A DNA stretch of 64,000 bases from Tannerellaceae bacterium (GTDB taxonomy: Bacteria; Bacteroidota; Bacteroidia; Bacteroidales; Tannerellaceae), in NCBI GenBank assembly GCA_021203545.1, contig JAJQAZ010000050.1, positions 28,131-92,130 of the forward strand, written 5' to 3'. The position numbers and the translations under genes are program-made. Below the pieces are notes generated by a model that saw nothing but the letters and a program-made list of their open reading frames with translations, searched no databases and was not told the DNA's origin. Below, one piece after another: positions 28,524 to 38,522 of the stretch (positions are counted from its first letter, which is position 1; every line of letters starts with the position of its first letter).

Positions 28524-28689
28524 AACAAAGATACAGTCTATACACTTTAAAGCTATGAACAGTAAACTATAAAGACATTCACAGACAGAGGTTTATCACT
28601 AATGCCGGTGCCGGATGGTCCCGGCTAAAGTTAACAGCATCCCAAAAAAGAAAAAAATCAACCTCTTTTTATCAGTAAATGGGGCTAAA

Positions 28690-28832
28690 AAGTGCAAATG
28701 TGATGCAAACCAACAACTTTGCATCACATTTGCATCATACTTTGCATCACATATTTTTACTATTATTCAACTAATAAACAAGCTATTAACAACACAGATG
28801 ATGCAAAGTAGCAAACTTTTTGATAAAAAAAC
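28690..28832. repeat. GATGCAAA-rich element, inverted copy B
   Basis: Inverted, diverged copy of 28142-28285 with five GATGCAAA/TTTGCATC octamers. The two copies flank about 400 bp that includes the 22-bp tandem repeats. Translations of the two copies also resemble each other (DANxxLCIxFASYFAS shared), but this follows from the DNA repeat and coding is not established. Confidence 0.8.
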
Positions 28833-28971
28833 TTCTAGAAAGAGAGAGTTTATTAATAAGCCGGCTATACAAAAAATAGGTTCCTCCGGAATTAATATAC
28901 TAATCCCGGAGGAAAAGAATAAAATGTACACAGACCGTAACTTACTGTATACTCTTTGCGGGAAACAAGGT

Positions 28972-29496
28972 TTATTCTATCACCATCATTTTATCGTTTA
29001 CGGCTACTTTGTCTTCATCTTTTATGTAGACTTCTTTTACGGTACCGTCAATGGGGCTTTTTATTTCATTTTCCATTTTCATGGCTACCAATACACATAA
29101 TGGGGTTCCGGTCTATACTTCGTCGCCTGGTTTTACATATACTTTTAGTATTACTCCCGGCATTTGGGCTGTGATGACCTGACGGCCGGCTGCAACCGAT
29201 TGTGTACGTGACCGGCGCATTTTCATCAGTTCGTTGATTACTTCTACTTGAAAATAATCCTGTTTATGCTGTACGTCGTACAGGGAATGCCCGGCATTTG
29301 AGATTTGTACCCCATGGGATTGTTGATTCATTATGATAGAATGGATCGCATCGCCTCCCAGATTATAATCCACATCGTATACTTTACCGTTTACTGCCAC
29401 CTTTTTAACAGGCCCGTCTTCCAGTATTTCCACTTTAAATTCCGTATCCGGCATGTCCTGTATTGTTGCATAGTAAGTAGCTAATGCTCTTGCCAT
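28972..29496 (-). pseudogene. Biotin carboxyl carrier protein of an acyl-CoA carboxylase, interrupted by an amber codon
   Basis: Full frame is 174 residues to TAA at 28972. The biotinyl/lipoyl domain occupies the C-terminal third: QVITAQMPGVILKVYVKPGDEV, then TAG (29115-29113, codon 128), then TGTPLCVLVAMKMENEI with the biotinylated Lys in AMKM, and SPIDGTVKEVYIKDEDKVAVN to the end. Everything after the stop is intact, and the stop probably replaced CAG or AAG. As written the product lacks the biotin site, so the complex should be inactive unless another carrier serves it. It is the last gene of the carboxylase operon, 17 bp after the biotin carboxylase. Confidence 0.85.
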
Positions 29497-29513
29497 AATG
29501 TTTCCTCCTTTGA

Positions 29514-31025
29514 TTAATAGTTGTTGGCTGTCATTTGTAGTTTCCCGTAATATTTCCAGAGAGATTCGCCTACCTGTGGTAATGTGGTAGCCCTGGCAGC
29601 TGCCTCTTTTTCTTCTTCATAATGTTTAAGGGCTGCCGCAATGATAGCTACAGTAGGGTCGCAATTCTGACGGCGCTTTAAATCTTCCTTATTGAATACT
29701 TTTTCAATGAAGGTGGTATCATATTCTCCTTTCAGGAATGCTTCGTTATGCATAATCCGCAGATGGAAAGGGATGGTCGTTTTAATCCCCAGAATTTTGT
29801 ATTCAAGCAAAGCGCGGTTCATGTTAGAAATGGCCTGTTTGCGGGTTGGGCCCCAGGTAGAGAGTTTGGCGATCATAGGGTCATAATGGAGTGATACCTC
29901 AAAACCGGCATAGGCCGAGCTATCCAACCGTACGTTGCGGCCCGCGGGAGCCTCACGCACTTTTATAATGCCCGGCGAAGGCATAAAGTTGTTTTCAGGA
30001 TCTTCCGCATAGATACGGCATTCTATGGCAGATCCACGGAATATGATATCTTCCTGTTTATATCCCAAACGGTTGCCTCCTGCTATAAGGATCATTTCAC
30101 GAACGATATCTATTTCTGTACACTCTTCTGTGACAGGATGCTCTACCTGTAGACGGGTATTCATTTCCAGAAAATAGAAATTCTGGTCTTTATCCATCAT
30201 GAACTCAAGTGTACCCGCACTGTAATAGCCTATCTTTTTACAGGCTTCTACGGCAATTGCCAACATCTTTTCACGGGTTTCCGGTTTTACGAAAGGCGAA
30301 GGAGATTCTTCTATCACCTTTTGGTTTCTGCGTTGGATAGAACACTCACGTTCATACAAATGAATGATGTTTCCATATTTATCGCCCAATACCTGTACTT
30401 CGATGTGATGGGGATTTTCAATGTATTTTTCAATATAGATGGCATCATTCCCAAAAGCGTTGGCAGCTTCGGAACGCGACATCCGGAAGGCTGCCTCCAG
30501 TTCGTCTTCGGATTGTACCAGGCGCATCCCTTTGCCACCACCTCCGGCCAGTGCTTTCAGCATGATGGGGTAGCCTACCTTAGCCGCTACTTTCTGTGCT
30601 TCTTTGAGGTTGGTAACCGGTTCTTTGGTTCCCGGAACGATGGGCACACCGGCATCTTCCATTATTTTACGGGCTTCTGTTTTAATCCCCATTTTGGCAA
30701 TAATTTCAGAGCTGGGGCCAATAAAGATTACACCTTCTTCTTCACACCGCCGGGCAAAACCTGCGTTTTCGGAAAGAAAACCATAGCCCGGATGAATAGC
30801 GGCACCGGTTTGTTTGGCAATCTGCAATATTAATTCCGGCTTCAGATAGGATGTATCGTTTTCATTTTCAGATATGCAATAAGCGGCATCCGCATAGCGA
30901 ACATGCAATGCACCACGGTCTACATGTGTATAGATGGCAACTGTGGGTATCCTCATTACCCGGCAGGTACGGAAGATGCGCATGGCTATTTCGCCACGGT
31001 TTGCAACTAATACTTTCTTTATCAT
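29514..31025 (-). CDS. accC: Biotin carboxylase subunit of acyl-CoA carboxylase
   Basis: A 503-residue ATP-grasp enzyme that carboxylates biotin on the carrier protein. Seen: MIKKVLVANRGEIAMRIFRTCR, the Gly-rich ATP loop GGGGKGMRLV (about 165-175), MEMNTRLQVEHPVTE with the active-site region and RIYAEDPENNFMPSPG. About 50 residues beyond the usual 450 follow at the C-terminus (EEEKEAAARATTLPQVGESLWKYY), as in other Bacteroidetes homologues of this operon. Between a carboxyltransferase gene and a carrier gene, it most likely serves propionyl-CoA or methylmalonyl-CoA metabolism and not fatty-acid synthesis. Confidence 0.9.
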   Translation of the reverse strand: MIKKVLVANRGEIAMRIFRTCRVMRIPTVAIYTHVDRGALHVRYADAAYCISENENDTSYLKPELILQIAKQTGAAIHPGYGFLSENAGFARRCEEEGVIFIGPSSEIIAKMGIKTEARKIMEDAGVPIVPGTKEPVTNLKEAQKVAAKVGYPIMLKALAGGGGKGMRLVQSEDELEAAFRMSRSEAANAFGNDAIYIEKYIENPHHIEVQVLGDKYGNIIHLYERECSIQRRNQKVIEESPSPFVKPETREKMLAIAVEACKKIGYYSAGTLEFMMDKDQNFYFLEMNTRLQVEHPVTEECTEIDIVREMILIAGGNRLGYKQEDIIFRGSAIECRIYAEDPENNFMPSPGIIKVREAPAGRNVRLDSSAYAGFEVSLHYDPMIAKLSTWGPTRKQAISNMNRALLEYKILGIKTTIPFHLRIMHNEAFLKGEYDTTFIEKVFNKEDLKRRQNCDPTVAIIAAALKHYEEEKEAAARATTLPQVGESLWKYYGKLQMTANNY

Positions 31026-31037
31026 AATCGTATCTTT

Positions 31038-32582
31038 TTAAAGGGGTAAATTGGAATGTTTCTTAGGCGGATTGGATTGCCGTTTGTTGGCCAGCAATTC
31101 AAAACTACGAATCAGTTTAGGGCGTGTTACCGCCGGTTCTATTACTTCGTCTACATAACCCAGTTCGGCAGCCCGGTAGGGGTTCGCAAATTTATCCCGG
31201 TATTCGTCCTGCAGTTCTTTGCGTTTGGCTTCCGGATCTTTTGCATTTTGCAGTTCTTTGCGGAAAAGGATATTAACAGCTCCGTCCGGCCCCATAACAG
31301 CAATTTCGGCTGTGGGATAAGCAAAATTAATATCGCCCCGGATGTGTTTGGAACTAAGTACATCATACGCTCCGCCATAGGCTTTACGGGTGATAACAGT
31401 TACTTTGGGTACGGTAGCTTCGCAATACGCATACAGCAATTTTGCTCCGTGGCGTATAATTCCGTCGTATTCCTGGTTAACACCGGGCAGGAATCCCGGA
31501 ACATCTACAAGCGTAAGCAGAGATATATTAAAAGCATCACAAAAACGCACAAACCGGGCTGCTTTGACTGAAGCATTGATATCCAATGTGCCGGCCAGTG
31601 CGGAAGGCTGATTAGCCACGACCCCGATTGTTTTCCCATTCAGGCGGATATAGCCGGTTATGATGTTTTGCGCATATTCCTCCTGTATTTCGAAAAAGAT
31701 TCCATCATCGGCCACAGAGTTGATCAGTTCTTTCATGTCATACGGTTGATTGGGATTAGTAGGGATAAGTTGTTCCAGCCGGGGATCCATCCGGTTAGGG
31801 CTGTCGGTTGTAGGAACAAAGGGAGGTTCTTCCATATTATTTCCCGGCAGGAAGGAGATCAGTTCCCTTATTTTCATGATACAGTCAATATCATTATCCG
31901 CAGAAAAATGGGCCACACCGGAACGGGTGGTATGTACTTCACTGCCTCCCAGTTGATTTTTTGTCACCTCTTCCTGTGTCACACTTTTTACTACATCCGG
32001 TCCGGTAATGAACATGTAACTACTTTCTTTTACCATAAAAATAAAATCAGTAAGGGCAGGCGAATAAACGGCACCTCCGGCACAAGGCCCCATAATGGCA
32101 CTGATCTGCGGAATGACTCCCGATGCCAGCGAATTACGCAGGAAGATCTCGGCATATCCAGCCAGCGAACGTACCCCTTCCTGGATACGTGCCCCCCCGG
32201 AATCGTTCAACCCGATTACCGGTGCCCCTACTTTCATGGCCATATCCATGATCTTACAGATTTTCCGTGCATAGGTTTCCGATAAGGCACCGCCAAAGAC
32301 TGTAAAATCCTGTGCAAAAACAAAGACGGTACGTTTCCCGATAATGCCATAGCCGGTAACGACGCCATCTCCTGCCGGACGTTGTTTTTCAAGACCAAAG
32401 TCGTAACATTGATGAATAACAAATTTGTCTATTTCGACAAAGGTTCCTTTGTCAACCAGCAATTCAATCCGTTCCCGGGCTGTGAGTTTGCCCGCCGTGT
32501 GCTGTTTCTTAATTCTCTCTTCTCCCCCACCAAGCTCAGCCTGGCAGTTCATGGCACGTAACTGTTCGATCTTCTCTTTCAT
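31038..32582 (-). CDS. Acyl-CoA carboxylase carboxyltransferase subunit (propionyl-CoA carboxylase beta/MmdA type)
   Basis: A 514-residue crotonase-fold carboxyltransferase. Motifs: [46 protein letters not shown] with the acyl-CoA oxyanion region, [13 protein letters not shown] and the second site [30 protein letters not shown]. Family length is about 510-520. First gene of the operon, followed 12 bp later by biotin carboxylase. In Bacteroidales such operons serve propionate/succinate metabolism (methylmalonyl-CoA decarboxylase or propionyl-CoA carboxylase). No membrane decarboxylase subunits follow, so direction is uncertain. Confidence 0.9.
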   Translation of the reverse strand: MKEKIEQLRAMNCQAELGGGEERIKKQHTAGKLTARERIELLVDKGTFVEIDKFVIHQCYDFGLEKQRPAGDGVVTGYGIIGKRTVFVFAQDFTVFGGALSETYARKICKIMDMAMKVGAPVIGLNDSGGARIQEGVRSLAGYAEIFLRNSLASGVIPQISAIMGPCAGGAVYSPALTDFIFMVKESSYMFITGPDVVKSVTQEEVTKNQLGGSEVHTTRSGVAHFSADNDIDCIMKIRELISFLPGNNMEEPPFVPTTDSPNRMDPRLEQLIPTNPNQPYDMKELINSVADDGIFFEIQEEYAQNIITGYIRLNGKTIGVVANQPSALAGTLDINASVKAARFVRFCDAFNISLLTLVDVPGFLPGVNQEYDGIIRHGAKLLYAYCEATVPKVTVITRKAYGGAYDVLSSKHIRGDINFAYPTAEIAVMGPDGAVNILFRKELQNAKDPEAKRKELQDEYRDKFANPYRAAELGYVDEVIEPAVTRPKLIRSFELLANKRQSNPPKKHSNLPL

Positions 32583-32984
32583 AAGGCGTTATATTTAAAA
32601 TGATTAGTTGTGCGTCGTACTTTAAATATAACTTTTTTTTCAGAAGATATTGTAAAACAACCCTGAAAAGTTTCTCAATTGGAAGCAGCTATACATATGG
32701 AATTGTAAAATAACAGCCCCCCCCGGCTTTGTAGTAGTTGTTTATCAAACATTTGCTAACTTTAAGTCTGTCTATGAAAACAGTATTAACCGTTTGTATA
32801 TTTCTATTATCGTTTATGTATGGATGGTGTGAGAATAGGGTATGATTAGTTCACAGGGGACTATAAACAGTAATTAATCAGGGAGAAATGCCGAAGATAT
32901 TATCTTTTGAATATTGTCCGGATGTTTTAAAATCACTTCAAAAGGATTCATCATTTTGTACAATCCTGTGGATTCTTAGACCGA
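32583..32984. other. Intergenic region with a short secretion-signal remnant
   Basis: It contains a run of eight C (32717-32724) and a 24-codon frame at 32774-32845 (plus strand) reading MKTVLTVCIFLLSFMYGWCENRV, which looks like a signal peptide followed at once by TGA. It may be the decayed start of a secreted protein gene. No other feature is supported. Confidence 0.4.
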
Positions 32985-34114
32985 TCAGATCCAGGTTAAT
33001 GTATGCCAGATTTTTTCTAATGGGCCTTGCTTGTATCTGGTTAACCACCATTTACAAAACAACCATTGAATCAATCCTAAAAGAAGACCCATACAAACAC
33101 ATATGGATGCTCCTGTAAACTGATACAATCCTAATCCATATCCATAATACAGGGAAGATCCGAAAATGGATTGCATCACATAGCTTGTTAAACTCATTTT
33201 GCCCAGCGGAATGAAAAAGGATAATACTTTTCTGAAAACAGATTGATATAAAAGAATAAAACTACCCATAAGAACGAATGTCAAACAGATGTTAGACCAT
33301 AGATGCATGGTATGTTTTACTATTGTATGCATTTCAAAATTGAGGTAATATAAAGGAAAGAAAACAAGGGTTGATATAATCAATGTTTTCACCCAAAAGC
33401 GTCTGTTTTCCGGATTGGTATAAAACCGTTTCATTCGCCCCAATAAGAAACCGATTAAAAATAATCCGGCTGTTTGAGAAACTCTGCCATCCGACCAGAA
33501 CCATAATAAATGTCCAATCTTTCCATACAGGTTACCTTTAACCATGGTAATAAAAGAAGGATCTCTCATGGTTGTATAAAGAGATTCCCAATAAGGCCCG
33601 GAAATTTCATGGATGGGCCTCAAAGAATAATTATTCCATTCCAATACCAGTTTAACCCACTGTGCGGGTTGAAGAAGTAAGAATAGAGCAATACTAAAAA
33701 TAATACCGGATCGTAGATTTCTGACAGGTATTAAAATTAAACCGATTATCGAATAAAAAAGAAGTATATCTCCGACATAAAAGCTGGTATTCAAAATACC
33801 AAATCCGAAAAGTAAGACCATCCGCCAGGCAAAACGCCAGGAAAAGTCATTCCCTTTTTCTTTTTGTTTGCTTTGCTGAAGATAAAAAGTAAAACCAAAC
33901 AGGAGAGCAAATATAGAGTAAGCTTTCCCGGCAAATAAGAAGAATAAGGTATCCCATATTTTTTATCTACTATTTTCATCCAGGCAGGTAACTGTTCCGG
34001 AAGAAAATACAAATCAAAATGCTCCAAATTGTGAAGTAAAAGAATTGCTATAATCGAAAATCCCCGTAAAGCATCAATTACTTCGATACGGTTAGTTTTA
34101 ATGGTACTTTTCAT
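32985..34114 (-). pseudogene. DUF418 (YeiB-like) membrane protein, frameshifted
   Basis: DUF418 proteins are about 380-residue multi-pass membrane proteins of unknown function. The N-terminus (34114) reads IEVIDALRGFSIIAILLLHN, the classic family start. After KIVDK at a run of six A (T at 33959-33964) the frame is lost; with seven A the sequence continues WDTLFFLFAGKAYSIFALLFGF and runs into the open downstream part (VLLFGFGILNTSFYVGDIL) to 32985, which carries the C-terminal helices LGKMSLTSYVMQSIFGSSLYYGYG. One homopolymer indel thus explains the break. Monocistronic; tRNA-Phe lies just upstream. Confidence 0.8.
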
Positions 34115-34146
34115 GGTCTATAGAAAGATAATTTCTTCAAAAACAG

Positions 34147-34182
34147 AAAAGCCAATCAACTTTTTACAAGTGATTGGCTTTT
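34147..34182 (-). terminator. Intrinsic terminator of tRNA-Phe
   Basis: AAAAGCCAATCA (34147-34158) and TGATTGGCTTTT (34171-34182) form a 12-bp stem with a 12-nt loop immediately 3' of the tRNA gene, with a T-run on the minus-strand side. Confidence 0.75.
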
Positions 34183-34186
34183 CAAG

Positions 34187-34259
34187 TGGTACCACCAGGA
34201 ATCGAACCGGGGACACAAGGATTTTCAGTCCTTTGCTCTACCAACTGAGCTATGGTACC
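34187..34259 (-). tRNA. tRNA-Phe (GAA)
   Basis: A 73-nt cloverleaf on the minus strand. Acceptor arms GGTACCA and TGGTACC pair fully, the anticodon loop is CTGAAAA with anticodon GAA, and the T-loop is GTTCGATTC. The 3' CCA is not encoded. Confidence 0.97.
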
Positions 34260-34384
34260 GTTGTTGTTTCATTACGGGTGCAAAGATATGGAGATTTTTT
34301 AAATCTGCAATAGTTTCAGGCACTTTTTTTTCTTCATTTTTTATTTTTCTTTCCCTTCAACTTCCCACTCTATAAAAAGAAAAA

Positions 34385-34408
34385 AGCCCGGTTATTTCAA
34401 ACCGGGCT
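34385..34408 (-). terminator. Intrinsic terminator of guaB
   Basis: AGCCCGGTT and AACCGGGCT form a 9-bp GC-rich stem, with a T-rich tract on the minus-strand 3' side (the A-run at 34378-34384). It lies 26 bp after the guaB stop. Confidence 0.8.
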
Positions 34409-34433
34409 CGCTATTTTATTTATTATCAATGAG

Positions 34434-35927
34434 TCAACCCTGATCTTTCAAAATAACATCATGTGCTCCTCCCTCTACGATACTGGTAGAAGATACCAGA
34501 GTTATTTTTGCACTTTTCTGCATTTGTGGAATGGTTATAGCTCCACAACTACACATGGTGGCTTTTATTTTACCTAACGTGATTGCCAGATTATCTTTCA
34601 TCTTTCCGGCATAAGGTACATAACTATCTACCCCTTCTTCGAATTTAAGAGATTCGGTACCTCCCATATCGTAGCGTTGCCAGTTTTGGGCACGGTTTGA
34701 ACCCTCTCCCCAATACTCTTTTACATAATTATTACCTATGCGTAGTTTTTTAGTGGGTGATTCATCAAAACGGGCAAAATAACGGCCCATCATCAGGAAG
34801 TCGGCACCCATAGAAAGTGCTAATACCATATGATAATCGTGTACCAAACCTCCATCGCTACAGATAGGAACATAGATACCTGTTCTGGCCTGATATTCAT
34901 CCCGGGCTTTTGCTACATCAATTAAAGCTGTGGCCTGACCATGGCCGATTCCCTTTTGTTCGCGGGTGATACAGATAGATCCTCCACCGATACCCACTTT
35001 AATAAAATCGGCTCCGGCTTCAACCAGATAATCAAAGCCTTCTTTATCTACAACATTTCCGGCACCAATCAGTACTTTATCTCCATAAGTTGTACGAACC
35101 CATTTTAATGTTTCAGACTGCCACTCTGAATATCCATCCGATGAATCAATACAGAGCACATCCACACCGGCTTCGACCAATGCGGGAACCCGTTCTTTGT
35201 AATCACGGGTGTTGATTCCGGCACCTACCAGTAATGTTTTGTCTTTACCTGACAATTCGTTTGGATTATCACGGTGGCTATCATAGTCTTTACGGAAAAC
35301 AAAATAGGCCAGTTTCTGATCTTTATCAATAATCGGTAACGCATTTAATTTATGTTCCCAGATCAACGCATTTGCATCGGAAAGAGTAATTCCTACTTCA
35401 CCATAGATCAATTTATCAAATGGTGTCATAAACTCTTTCACTTTCTTTGCCGAATCTTCTTTGTCTGCCCGGTAATCACGGCTGGTTACCAATCCAAGCA
35501 ATTTACCATGGGGTGTTCCGTCATGGGTAATACCGATTGTATTATGTCCCATTTTTCTAACCAGATTTACGACATCTGCCAGTGTGTCTTCAGGAGTCAG
35601 GTTGCTATCACTGGTTACGAAGCCCGCTTTGAACTTCTTTACCCGGCGAACCATCTCTGCCTGGCTTGCAATAGGTTGTGAGCCAAAAATAAACGATAAA
35701 CCGCCATTACGTGCCAGCTCTATTGCCAGCTTTGGGCCGGAAACAGATTGCATTATTGCTGAAACAAAAGGAATGTTAAGAGAGATTTTTGGTTCTTCTC
35801 CTGTTTTATATTTTACAAGAGGAGTTTTCAAAGAGACATTGGAAGGGACACATTCTTTGGTTGTTAATCCGGGGATCAGAAGATATTCTCCGAAAGTTCT
35901 CGAAACATCGTCTAAGTAAATTGTCAT
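34434..35927 (-). CDS. guaB: Inosine-5'-monophosphate dehydrogenase
   Basis: A 497-residue enzyme oxidising IMP to XMP with NAD, the committed step to GMP. The (beta/alpha)8 barrel has the catalytic Cys in [13 protein letters not shown] (about residue 319), [14 protein letters not shown] and [31 protein letters not shown] pair is inserted at about 95-220 ([22 protein letters not shown]). The catalytic loop reads GSICITRE, not the common GSICTTR, a variant typical of this subgroup. Monocistronic, with TACTTTTG promoter box upstream and a terminator downstream. Confidence 0.93.
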   Translation of the reverse strand: MTIYLDDVSRTFGEYLLIPGLTTKECVPSNVSLKTPLVKYKTGEEPKISLNIPFVSAIMQSVSGPKLAIELARNGGLSFIFGSQPIASQAEMVRRVKKFKAGFVTSDSNLTPEDTLADVVNLVRKMGHNTIGITHDGTPHGKLLGLVTSRDYRADKEDSAKKVKEFMTPFDKLIYGEVGITLSDANALIWEHKLNALPIIDKDQKLAYFVFRKDYDSHRDNPNELSGKDKTLLVGAGINTRDYKERVPALVEAGVDVLCIDSSDGYSEWQSETLKWVRTTYGDKVLIGAGNVVDKEGFDYLVEAGADFIKVGIGGGSICITREQKGIGHGQATALIDVAKARDEYQARTGIYVPICSDGGLVHDYHMVLALSMGADFLMMGRYFARFDESPTKKLRIGNNYVKEYWGEGSNRAQNWQRYDMGGTESLKFEEGVDSYVPYAGKMKDNLAITLGKIKATMCSCGAITIPQMQKSAKITLVSSTSIVEGGAHDVILKDQG

Positions 35928-35962
35928 ATGATTAAATTTTTCTTGATGTAAGTTTAATCGTA

Positions 35963-35970
35963 CAAAAGTA
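35963..35970 (-). promoter_or_regulatory. Promoter -7 box of guaB
   Basis: TACTTTTG on the minus strand, 36 bp upstream of the guaB ATG, fits TAnnTTTG. No TTTG is at the -33 distance. Confidence 0.45.
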
Positions 35971-36077
35971 GTTATTTCTTTCCATATCTATTGTTATTAA
36001 AAATAAAATTTGTACAACCGGAAGACACAACTTTTAGTAACACCGGAATGTTTATTCACAAGAATAAAAATATACGT

Positions 36078-36785
36078 ATGGGAGTTGTGATAGATAAAGC
36101 GGAGTCAAGAGGGTATGCCAATCATGGCTGGTTAAAGACATACCATACATTTAGTTTTGCCAACTATAATAATCCTGAACGAATTCACTTTGGTGCACTG
36201 CGGGTATTAAATGACGATGCAGTGGCTCCGGGCTTCGGATTTGATATGCATCCGCATAAAAATATGGAAGTTATCTCCATTCCATTAAAAGGTTACTTAC
36301 GACATGGGGACAGTATCCGGAACAGTGAGGTTATTACTCCCGGAGATATCCAGGTGATGAGTGCAGGATCCGGAATCTATCACAGCGAATATAATGATAG
36401 TGAAGAGGAAACACTGGAGTTCTTACAGATCTGGGTATATCCCCGCCGTGACAATACAGAACCACGCTACTATAATTGTGACATACGACCGGCTATCAAA
36501 CAAAATGAGTGGTCGCTTATTATCTCGCCGGATGCAGATGCACCTGCCACTATTTTTCAGGATGCCTGGTTCACGGTTGGGAAGTTAGATGAAGGAATCA
36601 TGCTCTCCTATACCATTAAAAAAGAGGGAAATGGAGTTTATATATTTGTTATTGAGGGTGAGATCATGGTTGATGATATTACACTTAGCCGCCGGGACGG
36701 AGGAGGTTTTAGTGAAACCAGACAGCTTACTATTGCTGCCCGGAAAGAATCTTATGTCCTGTTAATGGATGTTCCTATGGAATAA
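36078..36785 (+). CDS. Pirin family protein
   Basis: A 235-residue bicupin from ATG 36078 (MGVVIDKAESRGYANHGWL). The frame is open from a TTG at 35991, but the added 29 residues do not look like pirin. The metal-binding residues of the N-terminal cupin are visible: FDMHPHKNMEVIS (two His) and SGIYHSEYN (His), with a later Glu. Pirins are iron-binding, some with quercetinase activity; the role in bacteria is often unknown. The C-terminus meets the convergent M64 peptidase gene with no gap. Confidence 0.88.
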   Translation: MGVVIDKAESRGYANHGWLKTYHTFSFANYNNPERIHFGALRVLNDDAVAPGFGFDMHPHKNMEVISIPLKGYLRHGDSIRNSEVITPGDIQVMSAGSGIYHSEYNDSEEETLEFLQIWVYPRRDNTEPRYYNCDIRPAIKQNEWSLIISPDADAPATIFQDAWFTVGKLDEGIMLSYTIKKEGNGVYIFVIEGEIMVDDITLSRRDGGGFSETRQLTIAARKESYVLLMDVPME

Positions 36786-38075
36786 TCAGTTATCTGTCAG
36801 AAAATCGATCATCTGTAAAATCGCCCGGCTGCAAACGGGACAAAAAGGTGCATAATCTCTCATCATACAGTGGTCTACCGGACGATAAATTCCTTTTGCC
36901 AGATAACCGCCTCCTTCGAATACACCTAATTGATCTTTTGTTTCATCCGTCAGTGGTGTAGGTATAGTAGTCGTTGCCGGCAACATATCTTTCCATTTTT
37001 TATCGAAATCTATTAATGTCGTAATATTAAGTTCCCATGGTTCGTGTTGCAGGCTATAAAAGTCATTGTATGCAACTTCCGAAGTGAAATATTCGTCTGC
37101 AAGTCCGGCAAAACTATGACCAAACTCATGAACAAACACACTGGGTGTGCGTTCATTATCGGAAGTTCCCATTGCATAAAAATTATACATTCCTCCTCCT
37201 CCATACCGGTCTGTGTTTACAAGTATGAAAATGGCATCACATGGCACATTCCATACCGCATCCCGGACAGATTTCATATCCGAAGTAGTAAGATAGCGGT
37301 CTACACCAAATGTATAATATCCGGAATTTAAAGCTGTATTCTTAAAAATACCCTCACCGGAGACATCCATACCCGAGTCTTCCGAAATTAATCCTACTGC
37401 CCGGATATTAAAATCATTTTTACGGCTATCAAACGGAGGTGTATTTATCAGATAGCCGGCAAATAATTCCGCGTCTTTAAAAAACTTTTCCTGTTCTTCT
37501 GTTGTATATCCTTCTGCCAGAAAAACAAGATCTACCTTATTTTCCGGATCTCCGTTGTTGACCAGTAATTCTACCCTGTTTTGCCTCAACGGACTCCTAT
37601 CTATAAAAATACTGGACGGATCAATAGAGAGTGTGAGCAGAGTGTCGAATTGCATATTCGCTCTGTTACGTGCCAGTATTTTCAACACCACCGGACGTTT
37701 AGGATATGGAATAGAAATACTGTTAGTCCACGATTGAGTTTCTGTTTTTGCCTGATCGGTAGTAAGCCACTCTTCAAACAGGGTATTAAATCCACGCGTA
37801 TAAACCAACTCGCCGGTTTCTTTATCTTTTACATGCACATAATACCCTCCATACCCGAAATTATCTATCAGGTTTTTTACCGGACCTCCCCATACAGGTT
37901 CTTCTCTCATCTGGCGTAAAGCAGCAGATTGTTTTTCTGAATTACCATTCAAATCAAAATCAACACGTAATGATTTCTTTTCGAAATGATCTTCAAATTT
38001 AAGCTGTGCAGCCAGTGGATTGATATACCCCACGAATAAGGCACACATCAAAAAAAGATTACATAGAGTTTTCAT
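36786..38075 (-). CDS. IgA peptidase M64 family secreted metallopeptidase
   Basis: A 429-residue protein with a signal peptide (ending NPLAAQ at about residue 23), an N-terminal beta domain (about 30-175), and an M64 catalytic domain beginning VDLVFLAEGYT. The zinc motif HEFGHSFAGLADEY (about residue 310) gives HExxH plus a downstream Asp/Glu. The C-terminal CMMRDYAPFCPVCSRAIL contains three Cys. First characterised members cleave IgA, but most Bacteroidetes homologues are uncharacterised, so the substrate is unknown. DUF3467 gene is 46 bp upstream, probably one transcript. Confidence 0.88.
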   Translation of the reverse strand: MKTLCNLFLMCALFVGYINPLAAQLKFEDHFEKKSLRVDFDLNGNSEKQSAALRQMREEPVWGGPVKNLIDNFGYGGYYVHVKDKETGELVYTRGFNTLFEEWLTTDQAKTETQSWTNSISIPYPKRPVVLKILARNRANMQFDTLLTLSIDPSSIFIDRSPLRQNRVELLVNNGDPENKVDLVFLAEGYTTEEQEKFFKDAELFAGYLINTPPFDSRKNDFNIRAVGLISEDSGMDVSGEGIFKNTALNSGYYTFGVDRYLTTSDMKSVRDAVWNVPCDAIFILVNTDRYGGGGMYNFYAMGTSDNERTPSVFVHEFGHSFAGLADEYFTSEVAYNDFYSLQHEPWELNITTLIDFDKKWKDMLPATTTIPTPLTDETKDQLGVFEGGGYLAKGIYRPVDHCMMRDYAPFCPVCSRAILQMIDFLTDN

Positions 38076-38121
38076 AAAATAAATATTAGGTTCTTACTCA
38101 TAAAAAAGTTTCACATTCCGA

Positions 38122-38430
38122 TCATGCTTCCCCCGGTTTTCCTCCGATAGGAGGAATAAAATCGTCAAACTGAGAAGTCGTATTTGACTGTTGCTCCTCA
38201 AATTTTTTGATATTGTCCTGTAATGCATACAACAAACGTTTAGCATTATCCGGTGTTAATATAATTCTGCTTTTTACCTTTGCTTTCGGCGCTCCCGGTA
38301 CTACACGGATAAAGTCCAGTATAAACTCAGATGCAGAGTGCGATATCACCGCCAAATTCGCGTAAGTTCCCTGTGCTACTTCTTCCGAAAGTTCAACCTG
38401 AATTTCATTGTTTGGAGTATTTTTTCCCAT
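38122..38430 (-). CDS. DUF3467 domain protein
   Basis: A 102-residue protein with the DUF3467 core: QVELSEEVAQGTYANLAVISHSASEFILDFIRVVPGAPKAKVKSRIILTP. Small cytosolic proteins of this type occur in many Bacteroidota and have no known function. In several genomes it lies near RNA polymerase genes, as it does here (1.3 kb from rpoC, same strand). A TATATTTG box (38466-38459) lies 29 bp before the start. Confidence 0.88.
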   Translation of the reverse strand: MGKNTPNNEIQVELSEEVAQGTYANLAVISHSASEFILDFIRVVPGAPKAKVKSRIILTPDNAKRLLYALQDNIKKFEEQQSNTTSQFDDFIPPIGGKPGEA

Positions 38431-38458
38431 ATCTTATTTATTATTATTTGAAGAATAG

Positions 38459-38466
38459 CAAATATA
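38459..38466 (-). promoter_or_regulatory. Promoter -7 box of DUF3467/M64 transcript
   Basis: TATATTTG on the minus strand fits the consensus, 29 bp upstream of the start at 38430. The -33 position reads TTAG, a poor match. Confidence 0.45.
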
Positions 38467-38494
38467 CAACTTATCCGGTAATATTCTAAACAAA

Positions 38495-38522
38495 AACGGC
38501 CACCTTCACAGGCAGCCGTTTC
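38495..38522 (-). terminator. Hairpin, probable terminator of the AraC gene
   Basis: AAACGGC and GCCGTTT arms with a short loop, followed on the minus strand by a T-run (A at 38491-38496). It lies about 200 bp after the AraC stop at 38725. The rest of 38431-38724 shows nothing recognisable. Confidence 0.55.

Noticed and set aside
28035..29100. Open frames across the GATGCAAA elements (28061-28315 minus and 28615-29100 plus)
   Set aside because: Their resemblance is explained by the DNA repeat; they differ outside it and the plus-strand frame runs antisense through the biotin carrier gene.
29113..29115. Alternative genetic code with TAG as sense
   Set aside because: Other genes here, such as the HTCS gene at 6012 and the DUF5686 gene at 7398, end naturally with TAG.
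35991..36077. N-terminal 29 residues of the pirin frame
   Set aside because: Starts with TTG and shows no pirin similarity; the family N-terminus begins at ATG 36078.
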